Of a stretch of DNA of 64,000 bases, positions 44,786 through 52,252 are shown piece by piece (position 1 is the stretch's first letter; each line of letters opens with the position of its first letter). The translations under genes were made by a program, and so were the position numbers. The notes under the pieces were generated by a model. The model searched no databases. It was not told where the DNA came from and saw nothing but the letters and a program-made list of their open reading frames with translations. This DNA comes from Pirellulales bacterium. GTDB taxonomy: Bacteria > Planctomycetota > Planctomycetia > Pirellulales > JAICIG01. Location of the stretch: the NCBI GenBank assembly GCA_035533075.1, contig DATLUO010000038.1, positions 1-64,000 on the forward strand, in the 5' to 3' direction.

Positions 44786-45414
44786 GTTTGCTCCGTTTGC
44801 GGTTGATAAGGAAGGTAGAGTCCCCACGGATAGACCACGACCATGGTCCAGCCGAACACCAGGTGCGTGAGGGCGGCCACCCACCAAGGCACCAATTCGA
44901 CAATCCAGTTGCCGCCGAGCAACAGCGGCTGCAGCCACGACAGGATGCCGTAGAAATTCACCAGCCAGACGGCCAGCGACAGGACGCTGACGACCAGCAG
45001 CCGTCTGCCGAAGGTGGCGTTGGGCGTAAAGCGCGTCAGCACGAGTTGAAAGAGGATGCCGTAGAGCATGCCCGTGCCGAGATAGAGGCAGCAGCCGACG
45101 GCCAGCGTGATGCCGGTGTCGATCTTTAGCGCGGTCTCGCCCAGCGGGAACGTGAGGTAGACCTGAATCAGCCGCAACGGGTTCTGCGGCTGGCCCTTGA
45201 GACCGTTCCAGACCAGCGAGCCGATGATGTTGGCCAGCAGGCTGGTGGCCGCGCCGAACATGCCGAGCAGGAAGCCCGTCGTGGCGTAATAGGCGGCGTA
45301 GTAGTCCGTCGGCCGCCAATGCGTCGGAGTCGTCTCCGCCGCGAGTTCGGCCTTGAGCTGCTGCACTTCTTGTTCGAGCGCGGCCAGTTGTTGAAGTTTG
45401 CTTTCGCGGTCCAT
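44782..45414 (-). CDS. Five-span membrane protein upstream of CcoN
   Basis: This 210-residue protein starts with a short coiled coil (LQQLAALEQEVQQLKAEL) followed by about five membrane helices (e.g. TTGFLLGMFGAATSLLANII, GMLYGILFQLVLTRF, HLVFGWTMVVVYPWGLYLPY). No haem or copper motif. I know of no named family; such genes precede ccoN in planctomycete clusters. It overlaps the CcoN start (4 bp). Likely role: oxidase assembly or regulation, by context only. Confidence 0.75.
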   Translation of the reverse strand: MDRESKLQQLAALEQEVQQLKAELAAETTPTHWRPTDYYAAYYATTGFLLGMFGAATSLLANIIGSLVWNGLKGQPQNPLRLIQVYLTFPLGETALKIDTGITLAVGCCLYLGTGMLYGILFQLVLTRFTPNATFGRRLLVVSVLSLAVWLVNFYGILSWLQPLLLGGNWIVELVPWWVAALTHLVFGWTMVVVYPWGLYLPYQPQTEQT

Positions 45415-45418
45415 CGGA

Positions 45419-45443
45419 GGGTTCAGGGTTCAGGGTTCAGGGT
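45419..45443. repeat. TTCAGGG heptamer tandem repeat
   Basis: Three tandem copies of a TTCAGGG-type heptamer overlap the last codons of the cytochrome c gene and the gap after it. The same heptamer in the reverse sense (CTGAACC) is repeated at 57135-57160. Confidence 0.6.
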
Positions 45444-46415
45444 TCTTCTTCGGGCACTGGAGATGAATTGCACGTAATGCACCAGGTGCCAGAAGGTGTC
45501 TGGCTCTTTGGAAAGCTTGGCCTCGAACGAAGGCATCGGCGTACCGTTGATGCCCGAAAAGATGCGACGATAAATGTCTTCCGGACGATTGCCGCCGTGA
45601 AACATGCCGGCGGTGAGGTCGGCCGCGCGGGTCTTGACGCCCCACACATCGTTGAAGCCCTGGGCGTTGTCGGTGGTGCGGCCGCGGCCATCGGACCCGT
45701 GGCACTTGTAGCAGCCCGCCTCTTCGGTGAGAAAGGCTTTCTTGCCCAACGCCACTGACTCTTCGCTGTAGAGCGGCATCTTGGTGAGCGGCCAGACGGC
45801 CTGCTGTTTGGCCTCTTTCCATTGGCCGACGATCATGGTGATCGATTCTTCGAGGGCCTCGTCGCTGATTTCGTCTTCGTTGTCGGCCTCGACCGCCAAC
45901 TGCAGTTCCAGCTCGCCGCGGTGCGTCAGCACGAGCACATAGTCGAGCACCGCTTCCAGCTCATCTTCGGGCAACTGGGCGAATGAGGGCATCGAGGTCC
46001 CTTTTGCGCCGTGCCGAAGGGTGCGGCGGAGGTCTTCGCGGCGCGGCTTGGCGCCGTAGGGCGTGGAAGTGAACTTGAAGATGCCGCGGCGATAGTCGCG
46101 CGGCCGCGGAGAGAGGTATGCGGCCGCTTCGCCGTTGCCGTCGCCGGTCGCACCGTGGCAGGCGACGCAGCGTTTCTGATAGATTGCCGCCCCGCGCCGC
46201 AAGTGGGTAACGTCGGCCGATTCGTCGCCCAACAATTTGGGCCGCACCGGTGTGCCGCAGTTCTTGTCTAGAATCTCGCGCACGCGCTGCTGCAGCGGCC
46301 CGGAGAGATCGAGCACTTCTTTGCTGGAAACATACTGCAATTCCACCTGGCGTTGACAACCGAGGCACATCGCGGCCAACAGGATCAACGCGCCGACGAG
46401 CGGGCGTATCGTCAC
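45423..46415 (-). CDS. Di-haem cytochrome c lipoprotein heading the cbb3 operon
   Basis: The GTG at 46415 gives 330 residues with a lipoprotein-like signal ending LLAAMCLGCQRQ. Two c-type haem sites are seen: CVACHGATGDGNG near residue 80 and CYKCHGSDGRG near residue 230, each followed by a downstream methionine candidate (TSMPSFAQL; TPMPSFEAK). It probably plays the CcoP role, delivering electrons to CcoO/CcoN from the periplasmic face. It is the first gene of the operon and lies 8 bp before the membrane-protein gene. A tandem TTCAGGG-type repeat fills that gap. Confidence 0.88.
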   Translation of the reverse strand: MTIRPLVGALILLAAMCLGCQRQVELQYVSSKEVLDLSGPLQQRVREILDKNCGTPVRPKLLGDESADVTHLRRGAAIYQKRCVACHGATGDGNGEAAAYLSPRPRDYRRGIFKFTSTPYGAKPRREDLRRTLRHGAKGTSMPSFAQLPEDELEAVLDYVLVLTHRGELELQLAVEADNEDEISDEALEESITMIVGQWKEAKQQAVWPLTKMPLYSEESVALGKKAFLTEEAGCYKCHGSDGRGRTTDNAQGFNDVWGVKTRAADLTAGMFHGGNRPEDIYRRIFSGINGTPMPSFEAKLSKEPDTFWHLVHYVQFISSARRRTLNPEP

Positions 46416-46832
46416 CCTCGTTCTCCATCCATAAAAGTAGCGAATTGGTTCGAGGCGAACCGTAAAGCACGGCGTGTACCGAAGCGGGCGAAATGGAATC
46501 GCTTGCAAAAGACGCCTGATTTTTCGGGAGGTCGATTGCGAGAGCGCGTGCGAGGCTTTGCAAAACGAGCGAAACCGCACACAGGTGTCGCGCTATCGCG
46601 CGCTTTGCAGCAACGGTGGCGGGGGCAGAAGCTGGCCGAGATCGATCCGGCCTTTGCAATACTCGCCGCCGGCCAGCGATGCCCCGGTGGTGGCGCTACC
46701 GGGCATCGCCGCGGGGGAGCAGTTTGCGCGGAACTGCCCAATCGGCGCGGCTCTGCCCCAGCCGACGCCATCCTGGCGTGCCGTTTGCTTCCGCAGCTCT
46801 TGACCAACAAACCACGCGCGAGTTCAACCGTG
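46416..46832. other. Divergent intergenic region
   Basis: No gene or strong repeat is seen in these 417 bp. The region should contain the cbb3 operon promoter (minus strand) and that of the DUF4405-like gene (plus strand). I searched by eye for FNR-type TTGAT-N4-ATCAA sites and found none. Confidence 0.4.
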
Positions 46833-47297
46833 ATGCCTGTTGCAGAACGTCCTCCGGCGGCGAGGCCCGATCGTGGTTCCGTCACCCCGCCACGGCCGCT
46901 GGCGGTGTCGCGCACGACGGTCAACTTCTTGCTCGACGCGGCGTTGCTGGCCGTGTTTTTGATGTTGGTTTGGGTTTCCGTGGTGTTACGGTTCGTATTC
47001 CCGGCGGGCACGGCGGCCGCGGGCTGGCTACTCTGGGGTCGCGGCTTCGACGACTGGTCGGCCTTTCAGTTCTCGCTGCTGTGCATGTTCGCCTTGGGTG
47101 TGCTGGTCCACCTGATGCTGCACTGGTCGTGGATCTGCGGCGTCGTCAGCAGCCGCGTGTCGCGATGGCGCGGGCGAGCGGTGCGTCTCGACGACGGCAC
47201 GCAGACGCTCTATGGCGTCGGCCTGTTGATCGTCGTCCTGAACGTCGTCGGCCTGCTGATTGCCGCCGCGGCGCTGGGCATTCGGGCGCCGCTTTAG
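46833..47297 (+). CDS. DUF4405-like membrane protein
   Basis: Starting at ATG 46833 the product has 154 residues. It has about three membrane helices with conserved-looking histidines in the second (LGVLVHLMLHWSWICG) and an early DAALLAVFLMLVWVSVVL helix. This resembles DUF4405, a haem-binding-like domain found near respiratory genes. It is divergent from the cbb3 operon. A reading from 46353 is not credible. Function unknown. Confidence 0.7.
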   Translation: MPVAERPPAARPDRGSVTPPRPLAVSRTTVNFLLDAALLAVFLMLVWVSVVLRFVFPAGTAAAGWLLWGRGFDDWSAFQFSLLCMFALGVLVHLMLHWSWICGVVSSRVSRWRGRAVRLDDGTQTLYGVGLLIVVLNVVGLLIAAAALGIRAPL

Positions 47298-47321
47298 GTC
47301 TCAGACACGCGGAACTGGACT

Positions 47322-47349
47322 TTGGCTGAGACGCATGGAATGGTATAAT
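47322..47349 (+). promoter_or_regulatory. Putative sigma-70 promoter
   Basis: TTGGCT at 47322-47327 and TATAAT at 47344-47349 with a 16-bp spacer, 46 bp before the ATG at 47395. Confidence 0.55.
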
Positions 47350-47394
47350 TATCCGCTGAAAATCAAGGAACGGGGTTCTCGGGCTGCATGCTCC

Positions 47395-47973
47395 ATGCAA
47401 TTGGCATTTGCTTTTTTATCGCGCGTGGCGGAGCGGTCGGCTGATGGGACCGTTCATGCTTTTGGTGCTGGTTGCGACGCACTTCGACTAGCCCGCCTTC
47501 CCGCTGCGCCGATGTCGCTTGCGCTGGTTGCCAAGTTCCGCTGTCAACCCGAAGAAAAGGGAGAACAGCACGAGGTGGCTGTCGACTTGAGTAGTCCCGA
47601 CGGAAAGCGTGCTCATCTGGCGGTAACGCGCGTCATGGTCGGGGAAGGCGTCGACAACGCTGGCCGGCCGTTGGGGGCGACGGTGGTCGCGGCGCTCGAT
47701 GCGCCCTTCGAGGCAGAAGGAGAACACGTCTTCCATGTGTCGCTTGACGGAAGGCAAGTCGTGTCGTTACCAATCACCGTGCTTGTTAACGGAACGGGAC
47801 AAGCGACAAGCAACGCGATGCAACTCCGGGCAAAGTGGATGCGTGAACTTGGGATGTCTGAAGAAGAGATCGCAATGCTTTGCGATGCAGAGGCTTACCC
47901 TGCCAGTGTCGAGGAAGAAGCGGCCCATCTCGGCGCGCTTGAGCGCATGCGGCCGTCGAAGTGGTCCATCTAA
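47395..47973 (+). CDS. DUF6941-like protein of unknown function
   Basis: The ATG at 47395, downstream of a good promoter, gives 192 residues. The pattern MQLAFAFLSRVAER..DGTVHAFGAGCDALRL, then LALVAKFRCQPEEKGEQHEV and VDLSSPDGKR resembles DUF6941-type proteins, small beta-rich domains with no assigned function. The last 45 residues are helical and acidic (MRELGMSEEEIAMLCD). It is followed 18 bp later by a possible PemK/MazF-like gene. A longer reading from 47260 is unlikely. Confidence 0.6.
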   Translation: MQLAFAFLSRVAERSADGTVHAFGAGCDALRLARLPAAPMSLALVAKFRCQPEEKGEQHEVAVDLSSPDGKRAHLAVTRVMVGEGVDNAGRPLGATVVAALDAPFEAEGEHVFHVSLDGRQVVSLPITVLVNGTGQATSNAMQLRAKWMRELGMSEEEIAMLCDAEAYPASVEEEAAHLGALERMRPSKWSI

Positions 47974-47991
47974 GGGACCGAGGCCACCGAA

Positions 47992-48387
47992 GTGGAAATT
48001 CGACTCATTCGCGGGAGGGTTGTGTGGGCGACCGTTCCCGACCCGCAAGGACGAAACCCTAAGTCGCGTCGGTGCATCGTCATCTCGGACGTCGATCCCG
48101 TAAACCCGCCCAACGAGGCGACGGTCGTCTATGTCACCTCAAGTATCAACGAGGCCGAAGGGGATGAGTACGTCCATTTACAATACGGACCCCGCTGTCT
48201 GACCTCGTTTGTCAAGCCAAGCGCGGCACATTGTATCGGCGTCTACAAGCTGCCGGCGAGCGCGATTACGGTCGATCGGGGAGTCGTAGGGCCTGCATAT
48301 ATCGAGGCGATTCGGCAGCGCATTGACGCGCTCGGAGATCGAGTCGTCGTTCAGGAGTACCCGTTCCCAGGCGATGCGATGGCATAA
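47992..48387 (+). CDS. Possible PemK/MazF-like protein
   Basis: 131 residues from a GTG start. IRGRVVWATVPDPQGRNPKS and RCIVISD resemble the first strands of PemK/MazF-type mRNA interferases (G-x-V-v-w-a...K-x-R-p-v-v-V-S). The middle ATVVYVTSS and LTSFVKPSAAHC fit the later strands. No antitoxin-like gene is directly adjacent, although the DUF6941-like gene upstream could be co-transcribed. Assignment by pattern only. Confidence 0.55.
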   Translation: MEIRLIRGRVVWATVPDPQGRNPKSRRCIVISDVDPVNPPNEATVVYVTSSINEAEGDEYVHLQYGPRCLTSFVKPSAAHCIGVYKLPASAITVDRGVVGPAYIEAIRQRIDALGDRVVVQEYPFPGDAMA

Positions 48388-48508
48388 CCGCGCGACGGAA
48401 CAGCGCCGTGTGCCGCCGCGGCGCTAAGCGTTTGGGCACCGTAGGTGGTGGCTCCCCTACCGCGGCTTAGCGGCGAAGGTCAGGTTCTGGTTTGGCAAGC
48501 GGCCGGGC

Positions 48509-49927
48509 CTATCCGTTTGGCAGGACCGCCTGGACCGCTTCCAGGGCCTTGCGTTCGCGGCGAAGCTTGCGGAGACGCCGTTTGCTGGATCTGGAAGCCG
48601 TTTGCGGCGCCGTCTGGCTGTTTGGAAGGCTGCCAACCGTTTCCAAGGCTGCCACGCTCGGCGGGGCGTCCCGCCGCAGTTCCACCGCCACCACGGCCGA
48701 ATTCGGAAGACTGCCAACCGTCTCCAAGGCTGCCACGCTCGGCGGGGCGTCCCGCCGCGGTTCCACCTCCGCCGCGGCCGAATTTGGAAGGCTGCCAACC
48801 GTTTCGAAGGCTGCCACCGTTTGCGGCGCCGAATCCGCGCACGCCGGCCGCACATCTCCGATCTGCCCACGAAAGCCCCAGAGCCACGGACCGCCCTGCC
48901 CGGCTTTCGTCGGGTGAAGCCCCATCTCGGCGGCGGCCCGCCGCACCGTCCGTTCGGAAAGGTGGCATTGACGGGCTTCTTCCCACAGCCGCTGGGCCTC
49001 GATCGGACCCTCCGAGAGGAGCTCCAACAGCCACTGGCCCGCCTGCCGCCTTTCATGGCGATCGACGGAGCGGACCGAGGCGGCCACGACCTCGTCGGCC
49101 GTCACCTGGCAGGTCGCCGCCTGCCATACCAGGCGATCGCCCGCCATCTGAAACGCCAGATTGTCGGCCGGGCGGCCCAATTGGTTCTGGGCGCACACCA
49201 CCACGCGGCTATCGGAACGATAGGGGTCGCGCCCCAGCAGCCAAACCATCGGGGCCGCGGCCAGCATGGCATCGAGCGCCCGGTTCGCTCCACCCCGGCC
49301 GCCTTTCTCCAACTGCCAGACGATGACCAGGGCAATCCGACGCCGCGCCGCCAGCTCGGACAACTTGTCAAACAGGGCGGCCAGCTCTTCGGCACGCGGG
49401 CCGGGCGTCCGCAGCCAGCCGCGCAAATGGTCGACCACCACCAGCCGGCAATCGGCGATTTGGTCCAGCGCGCTTTCCAGCTTGCCGATCAGGGCCTCGG
49501 CCGGCGTCACGCCGTTGTGGTGCAGGCGTCCCGCCTGCGTTTCCGGGGCGGGCGGTTCACCGTCGGCATTGATGAGGGCCAGCCGCCGCGGATCGGCGCC
49601 GGCCGCCAACAGCCGTCGTTTGACGACCGGGTTCAGGTGCCGGTCGGACTGCGCGATCAGGACCGGGCCGGGGAGCGTGTCGCCCGCCACCGCCTCGGGC
49701 CAGGCTGTGCCGCTCGACACACGTGCGGCGAGGTCGGCTGCCAGCAGGCTTTTGCCGCTGCCGGCCTCGCCCGCCACGACGGTCACGTGCCCCACGGGAA
49801 GCCTGTCGGGCCACAGCCAGTGGGTGTCGGCCCCGTCGATCTCGTCGAGCCGCAGCAGTTCGCAGGGGGCCGTGGTCGAGTCGCCGGTCCGAGACCGGCC
49901 GCCGTCAGAAAGAGATTCGCATGACAT
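48509..49927 (-). CDS. RepA-like AAA ATPase with C-terminal HTH and 27-residue tandem repeats
   Basis: The start at 49927 is supported by GGAGA six bases upstream and a promoter at 49969-49998, although the frame is open further upstream; the product has 472 residues. Walker A is GEAGSGKSLLAADLA (residues 53-67), and VVVDHLRGWLR gives the Walker B strand, as in RepA/AAA_25 helicase-like ATPases. At about residues 300-355 a winged helix-like region (CHLSERTVRRAAAEM) precedes a C-terminus of 27-residue repeats (PSVAALETVGSLPNS). Role: possibly DNA binding or replication control of a mobile unit; unknown. The last 20 residues are basic. Confidence 0.7.
   Translation of the reverse strand: MSCESLSDGGRSRTGDSTTAPCELLRLDEIDGADTHWLWPDRLPVGHVTVVAGEAGSGKSLLAADLAARVSSGTAWPEAVAGDTLPGPVLIAQSDRHLNPVVKRRLLAAGADPRRLALINADGEPPAPETQAGRLHHNGVTPAEALIGKLESALDQIADCRLVVVDHLRGWLRTPGPRAEELAALFDKLSELAARRRIALVIVWQLEKGGRGGANRALDAMLAAAPMVWLLGRDPYRSDSRVVVCAQNQLGRPADNLAFQMAGDRLVWQAATCQVTADEVVAASVRSVDRHERRQAGQWLLELLSEGPIEAQRLWEEARQCHLSERTVRRAAAEMGLHPTKAGQGGPWLWGFRGQIGDVRPACADSAPQTVAAFETVGSLPNSAAAEVEPRRDAPPSVAALETVGSLPNSAVVAVELRRDAPPSVAALETVGSLPNSQTAPQTASRSSKRRLRKLRRERKALEAVQAVLPNG
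48624..48850 (-). repeat. 81-bp tandem repeat in the AAA ATPase gene
   Basis: Units begin at 48624, 48705 and 48786, each with GGAAG.CTGCCAACCGT and, in full units, GGCGGGGCGTCCCGCCGC. Two are complete and the third partial. Period 81 bp keeps the frame and yields 27-residue protein repeats. Confidence 0.88.
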
Positions 49928-50596
49928 GGATTTGTCTCCAGTTGTAGGAATGGTTGAACATGTTCCTAAGTATACGATACATGGGAACATGGTGTCAACG
50001 GGCGACGGGACCGTGCTGTCATGCTGCGTCTGGTCGGTCGCCATCGTCGAATCGAAGGTGTTCTGGTCGGTCGTTTCCGTCACAGAAAGTTGGGTTGCGG
50101 CCGGCCCGGCAACGCCGTCGTACTGCGACTGCGCACTCGCGTCCTGGCTTCCCTGGGTGCCCTGCGCGTCTTGAATTTGCTGCTGAGCCAAGCCGTCCGC
50201 TGCCTGGTCATTTGAAGACGCCTGCTGGTCCGCCGTGCTCTGCGCGCCTTGCTCCGTCGTGGTCGCAGAGTCAATTGTGTTCGTAATATCCTGCTGTTGC
50301 GACAGGTCAAAGGCGTTTTCGTCAGTCGTGATTCCACCAAGTTGCGAGTTCAGCGTGTCCTGCGCCGACTGGAAGGCCGATTGCCACGTCCCGTCTTCGG
50401 TCGCTTGCGTGGCGGAATAAGCCGCCTGTGCTGTGGCCAGCGCGGTCTGGTAATCAGTCGTCGCGTCGAGCATCATGCGTGGCTCGAGACTTTCTGTGCC
50501 AAGCCGGCGAATGACCCTCGCGCGCCTTTTTCGCTTTTGACCGAGTTGCCGGGCGACCGTGAACGAACAAAGTTCAAACAGTGAAGAAAGGTGCAT
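49928..50596 (-). CDS. LEPR-motif protein N-terminus, running in frame into the ATPase gene
   Basis: An ATG at 50596 with TGGAG 8 bases upstream begins a protein whose residues 30-50 read RRLGTESLEPRMMLDA, the LEPR signal found near the N-terminus of many large planctomycete surface proteins. About 150 residues rich in Ala, Gln, Thr and Asp follow. The frame then passes through the promoter region and continues into the AAA ATPase without a stop. I think the fusion is accidental and that this is a truncated surface-protein start. The adjacent plus-strand gene has the same Ala/Asp/Thr-rich style. Confidence 0.5.
49953..49999 (-). promoter_or_regulatory. Promoter and overlapping dyad operator of the AAA ATPase gene
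   Basis: On the minus strand TTGACA (49993-49998) and TATACT (49969-49974) are 18 bp apart. Arms GTTGAACATGTTCC (49953-49966) and GGAACATGGTGTCAAC (49984-49999) form a dyad with a two-base bulge that covers the spacer and the transcription start, a classical repressor-site layout. GAACATGTTC at 49956-49965 is itself a palindrome. Confidence 0.7.
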
Positions 50597-50609
50597 GACG
50601 TAAACTCCA

Positions 50610-51623
50610 GTGGAAATGGTTCTGGTCCAGGTGCCGGCGCAGGTAACGCTTAACAAGACCCAGATCGACGACGCACGTGGGGAAGTGACGGGAGAGATCA
50701 ACGCCGACGTTCAGGACGGCAATACGCACGCTTCCGACGAGGATACACGCGACAAGGCGTACAGCGCTGCCCAGCTAGCATTCTTGCAGCAGGCCGACCC
50801 GGAGATTGCTGCCGACGAGGAGGCTGAGACGAGCAAGTCGGCGGACGATACGAACCAGGCAGCACAGGACGAAGCTGCGGCGATAAAGAAAGTGGATGCG
50901 GCGACGGAGCAAGAAGTGGACGACCTGGTGCCCGCCGGTCAAACGATGGTCGACAAGGAGGCGAACGCAGATAAAACGTTCGTAAAAGCGGAGGTGGATG
51001 CGGCGGTCGATGCGGCCAATACGGCGGCTGCGAACACGGCAACGACTGTGGCGGCAGAGCCGGACAGCGACTTCCAGGACGCCCAAACAATCGGCGCTCC
51101 AGGCATCTACATTGACGTGAGCGGCATCCACGCCTCGTTCCTCCTGCCGCTGATCGACGATACTGGTAAGCTCACGGGTTACAAGTTCTTCTCCTACTGG
51201 GATGCTTCGTGGAACCCAGGGGACTCAGGCGGCCATGCGTTCAACATCTTTGGCTACATTGGATTCAGGCAAGCCTTTGTCCAAACCAAAATCAAAGATG
51301 CCACATTTAATCCAGAAGAAAAGTTCGACTACTTTGTCCCAACGACGATGACCGGCCTGACGAACATGCTGAATTACGCGCAGCGGATTGAGCATGGCAT
51401 GGGGAGCTGGTGGTTTGGCTCGCAGTATTACAGCGTGCTCGATGGCCGCACCTGTGTCGGATTCGTCCTCGACACAATGGACGAGGCGGACCTGTGGCCG
51501 CTCGGGGCCGGATGGTACTGGCCTGGCATGACGCTGGCAACCCAACTGATGACACGCATTCCTTCAACGATCCGTCTTCCTAACGCCAACATCTGGGAAT
51601 ATGCGGTTCCCCCGCCGTACTAA
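50610..51623 (+). CDS. Unknown protein: Ala/Asp-rich repeat region plus C-terminal domain
   Basis: 337 residues from a GTG without a clear ribosome site. Residues 15-160 are rich in Ala, Asp, Glu, Lys and Thr and helical-looking (DAAVDAANTAAANTATT). Residues 160-337 form a compact domain with HAFNIFGYIGF (H at about 211), YFVPTTMTGLTNML, WWFGSQYYSVLDGRTCVGFV. The Cys in TCVGFV followed by LDTMDEADLWP recalls NlpC/P60-like or DUF4105-like folds, but this is a guess. No signal peptide: the true N-terminus may have been lost by an inversion that moved the LEPR start onto the other strand. Confidence 0.5.
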   Translation: MEMVLVQVPAQVTLNKTQIDDARGEVTGEINADVQDGNTHASDEDTRDKAYSAAQLAFLQQADPEIAADEEAETSKSADDTNQAAQDEAAAIKKVDAATEQEVDDLVPAGQTMVDKEANADKTFVKAEVDAAVDAANTAAANTATTVAAEPDSDFQDAQTIGAPGIYIDVSGIHASFLLPLIDDTGKLTGYKFFSYWDASWNPGDSGGHAFNIFGYIGFRQAFVQTKIKDATFNPEEKFDYFVPTTMTGLTNMLNYAQRIEHGMGSWWFGSQYYSVLDGRTCVGFVLDTMDEADLWPLGAGWYWPGMTLATQLMTRIPSTIRLPNANIWEYAVPPPY

Positions 51624-52102
51624 TGAAAAAAACGCTCTGGTTGGCGATCCTCATCATCGCCATCGTCGTGGTCTCCCTTTGGCCTCTGCGCAATCCGTGG
51701 CCGGACGCCTGCTGGCAGCCATTCAGCTCATGGGGTGATGCCTGGGTATTGCCGCCACGGCCCAGCGGGGCCTATATGATTTACCTGGCCTACCACAAGA
51801 AGGACGGTGGCCGCCTTGACAGCGCGACGAGGCGAACCGACATCAAGCTGACGGTCATTGACGAGACAGACGGCAGTGAGGTGCCGCTACTTCGCGATTG
51901 GGAGTACGGACAGATTGGCCCCAACAAGGATTGGCAGATGGAAGAGGTCGGCGATGTCCGGCTTGTCGAGGGGCACCGCTACCATATTGAAGTGGATGCC
52001 GAGCAACTCAAGCAGCTCTCCCGTTACCGTCACAAGCTAGGCGTGGATCTGGACGTATACGAAAAGATGAACTGGGGAAAACCCAAGAAACGGCCGCCCT
52101 GA
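51623..52102 (+). CDS. Small membrane-anchored protein of unknown function
   Basis: 159 residues: an N-terminal membrane span or signal (KKTLWLAILIIAIVVVSLW), then a beta-rich domain (AYMIYLAYHKKDGG, IKLTVIDETDGSEV, GHRYHIEVDAEQL) ending in a Lys/Pro tail. Its ATG overlaps the previous stop by one base (TAATG), so the two are coupled. No family recognised. Confidence 0.7.
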   Translation: MKKTLWLAILIIAIVVVSLWPLRNPWPDACWQPFSSWGDAWVLPPRPSGAYMIYLAYHKKDGGRLDSATRRTDIKLTVIDETDGSEVPLLRDWEYGQIGPNKDWQMEEVGDVRLVEGHRYHIEVDAEQLKQLSRYRHKLGVDLDVYEKMNWGKPKKRPP

Positions 52103-52252
52103 AGTGGCCACGATCATGGGCTGACGCCTCTGCCAGGTAATCAGCGCGGCCGCCCAGGAAGCTGTGCCGCCTGCGGCATCCGGGCGGAACAAACAAAAAT
52201 GGCCACCGTCTTCGGCTGGCCAAGCCGGGATTTCGCGCGTGCCGGTCCCACC

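Noticed and set aside
48624-48850. CRISPR-like array
   Set aside because: The 81-bp units are directly adjacent with no unique spacers and keep the reading frame of a gene.
49956-49965. LexA (SOS) box GAACATGTTC
   Set aside because: The Gram-positive-type LexA site needs GAAC-N4-GTTC; here only two bases separate the halves.
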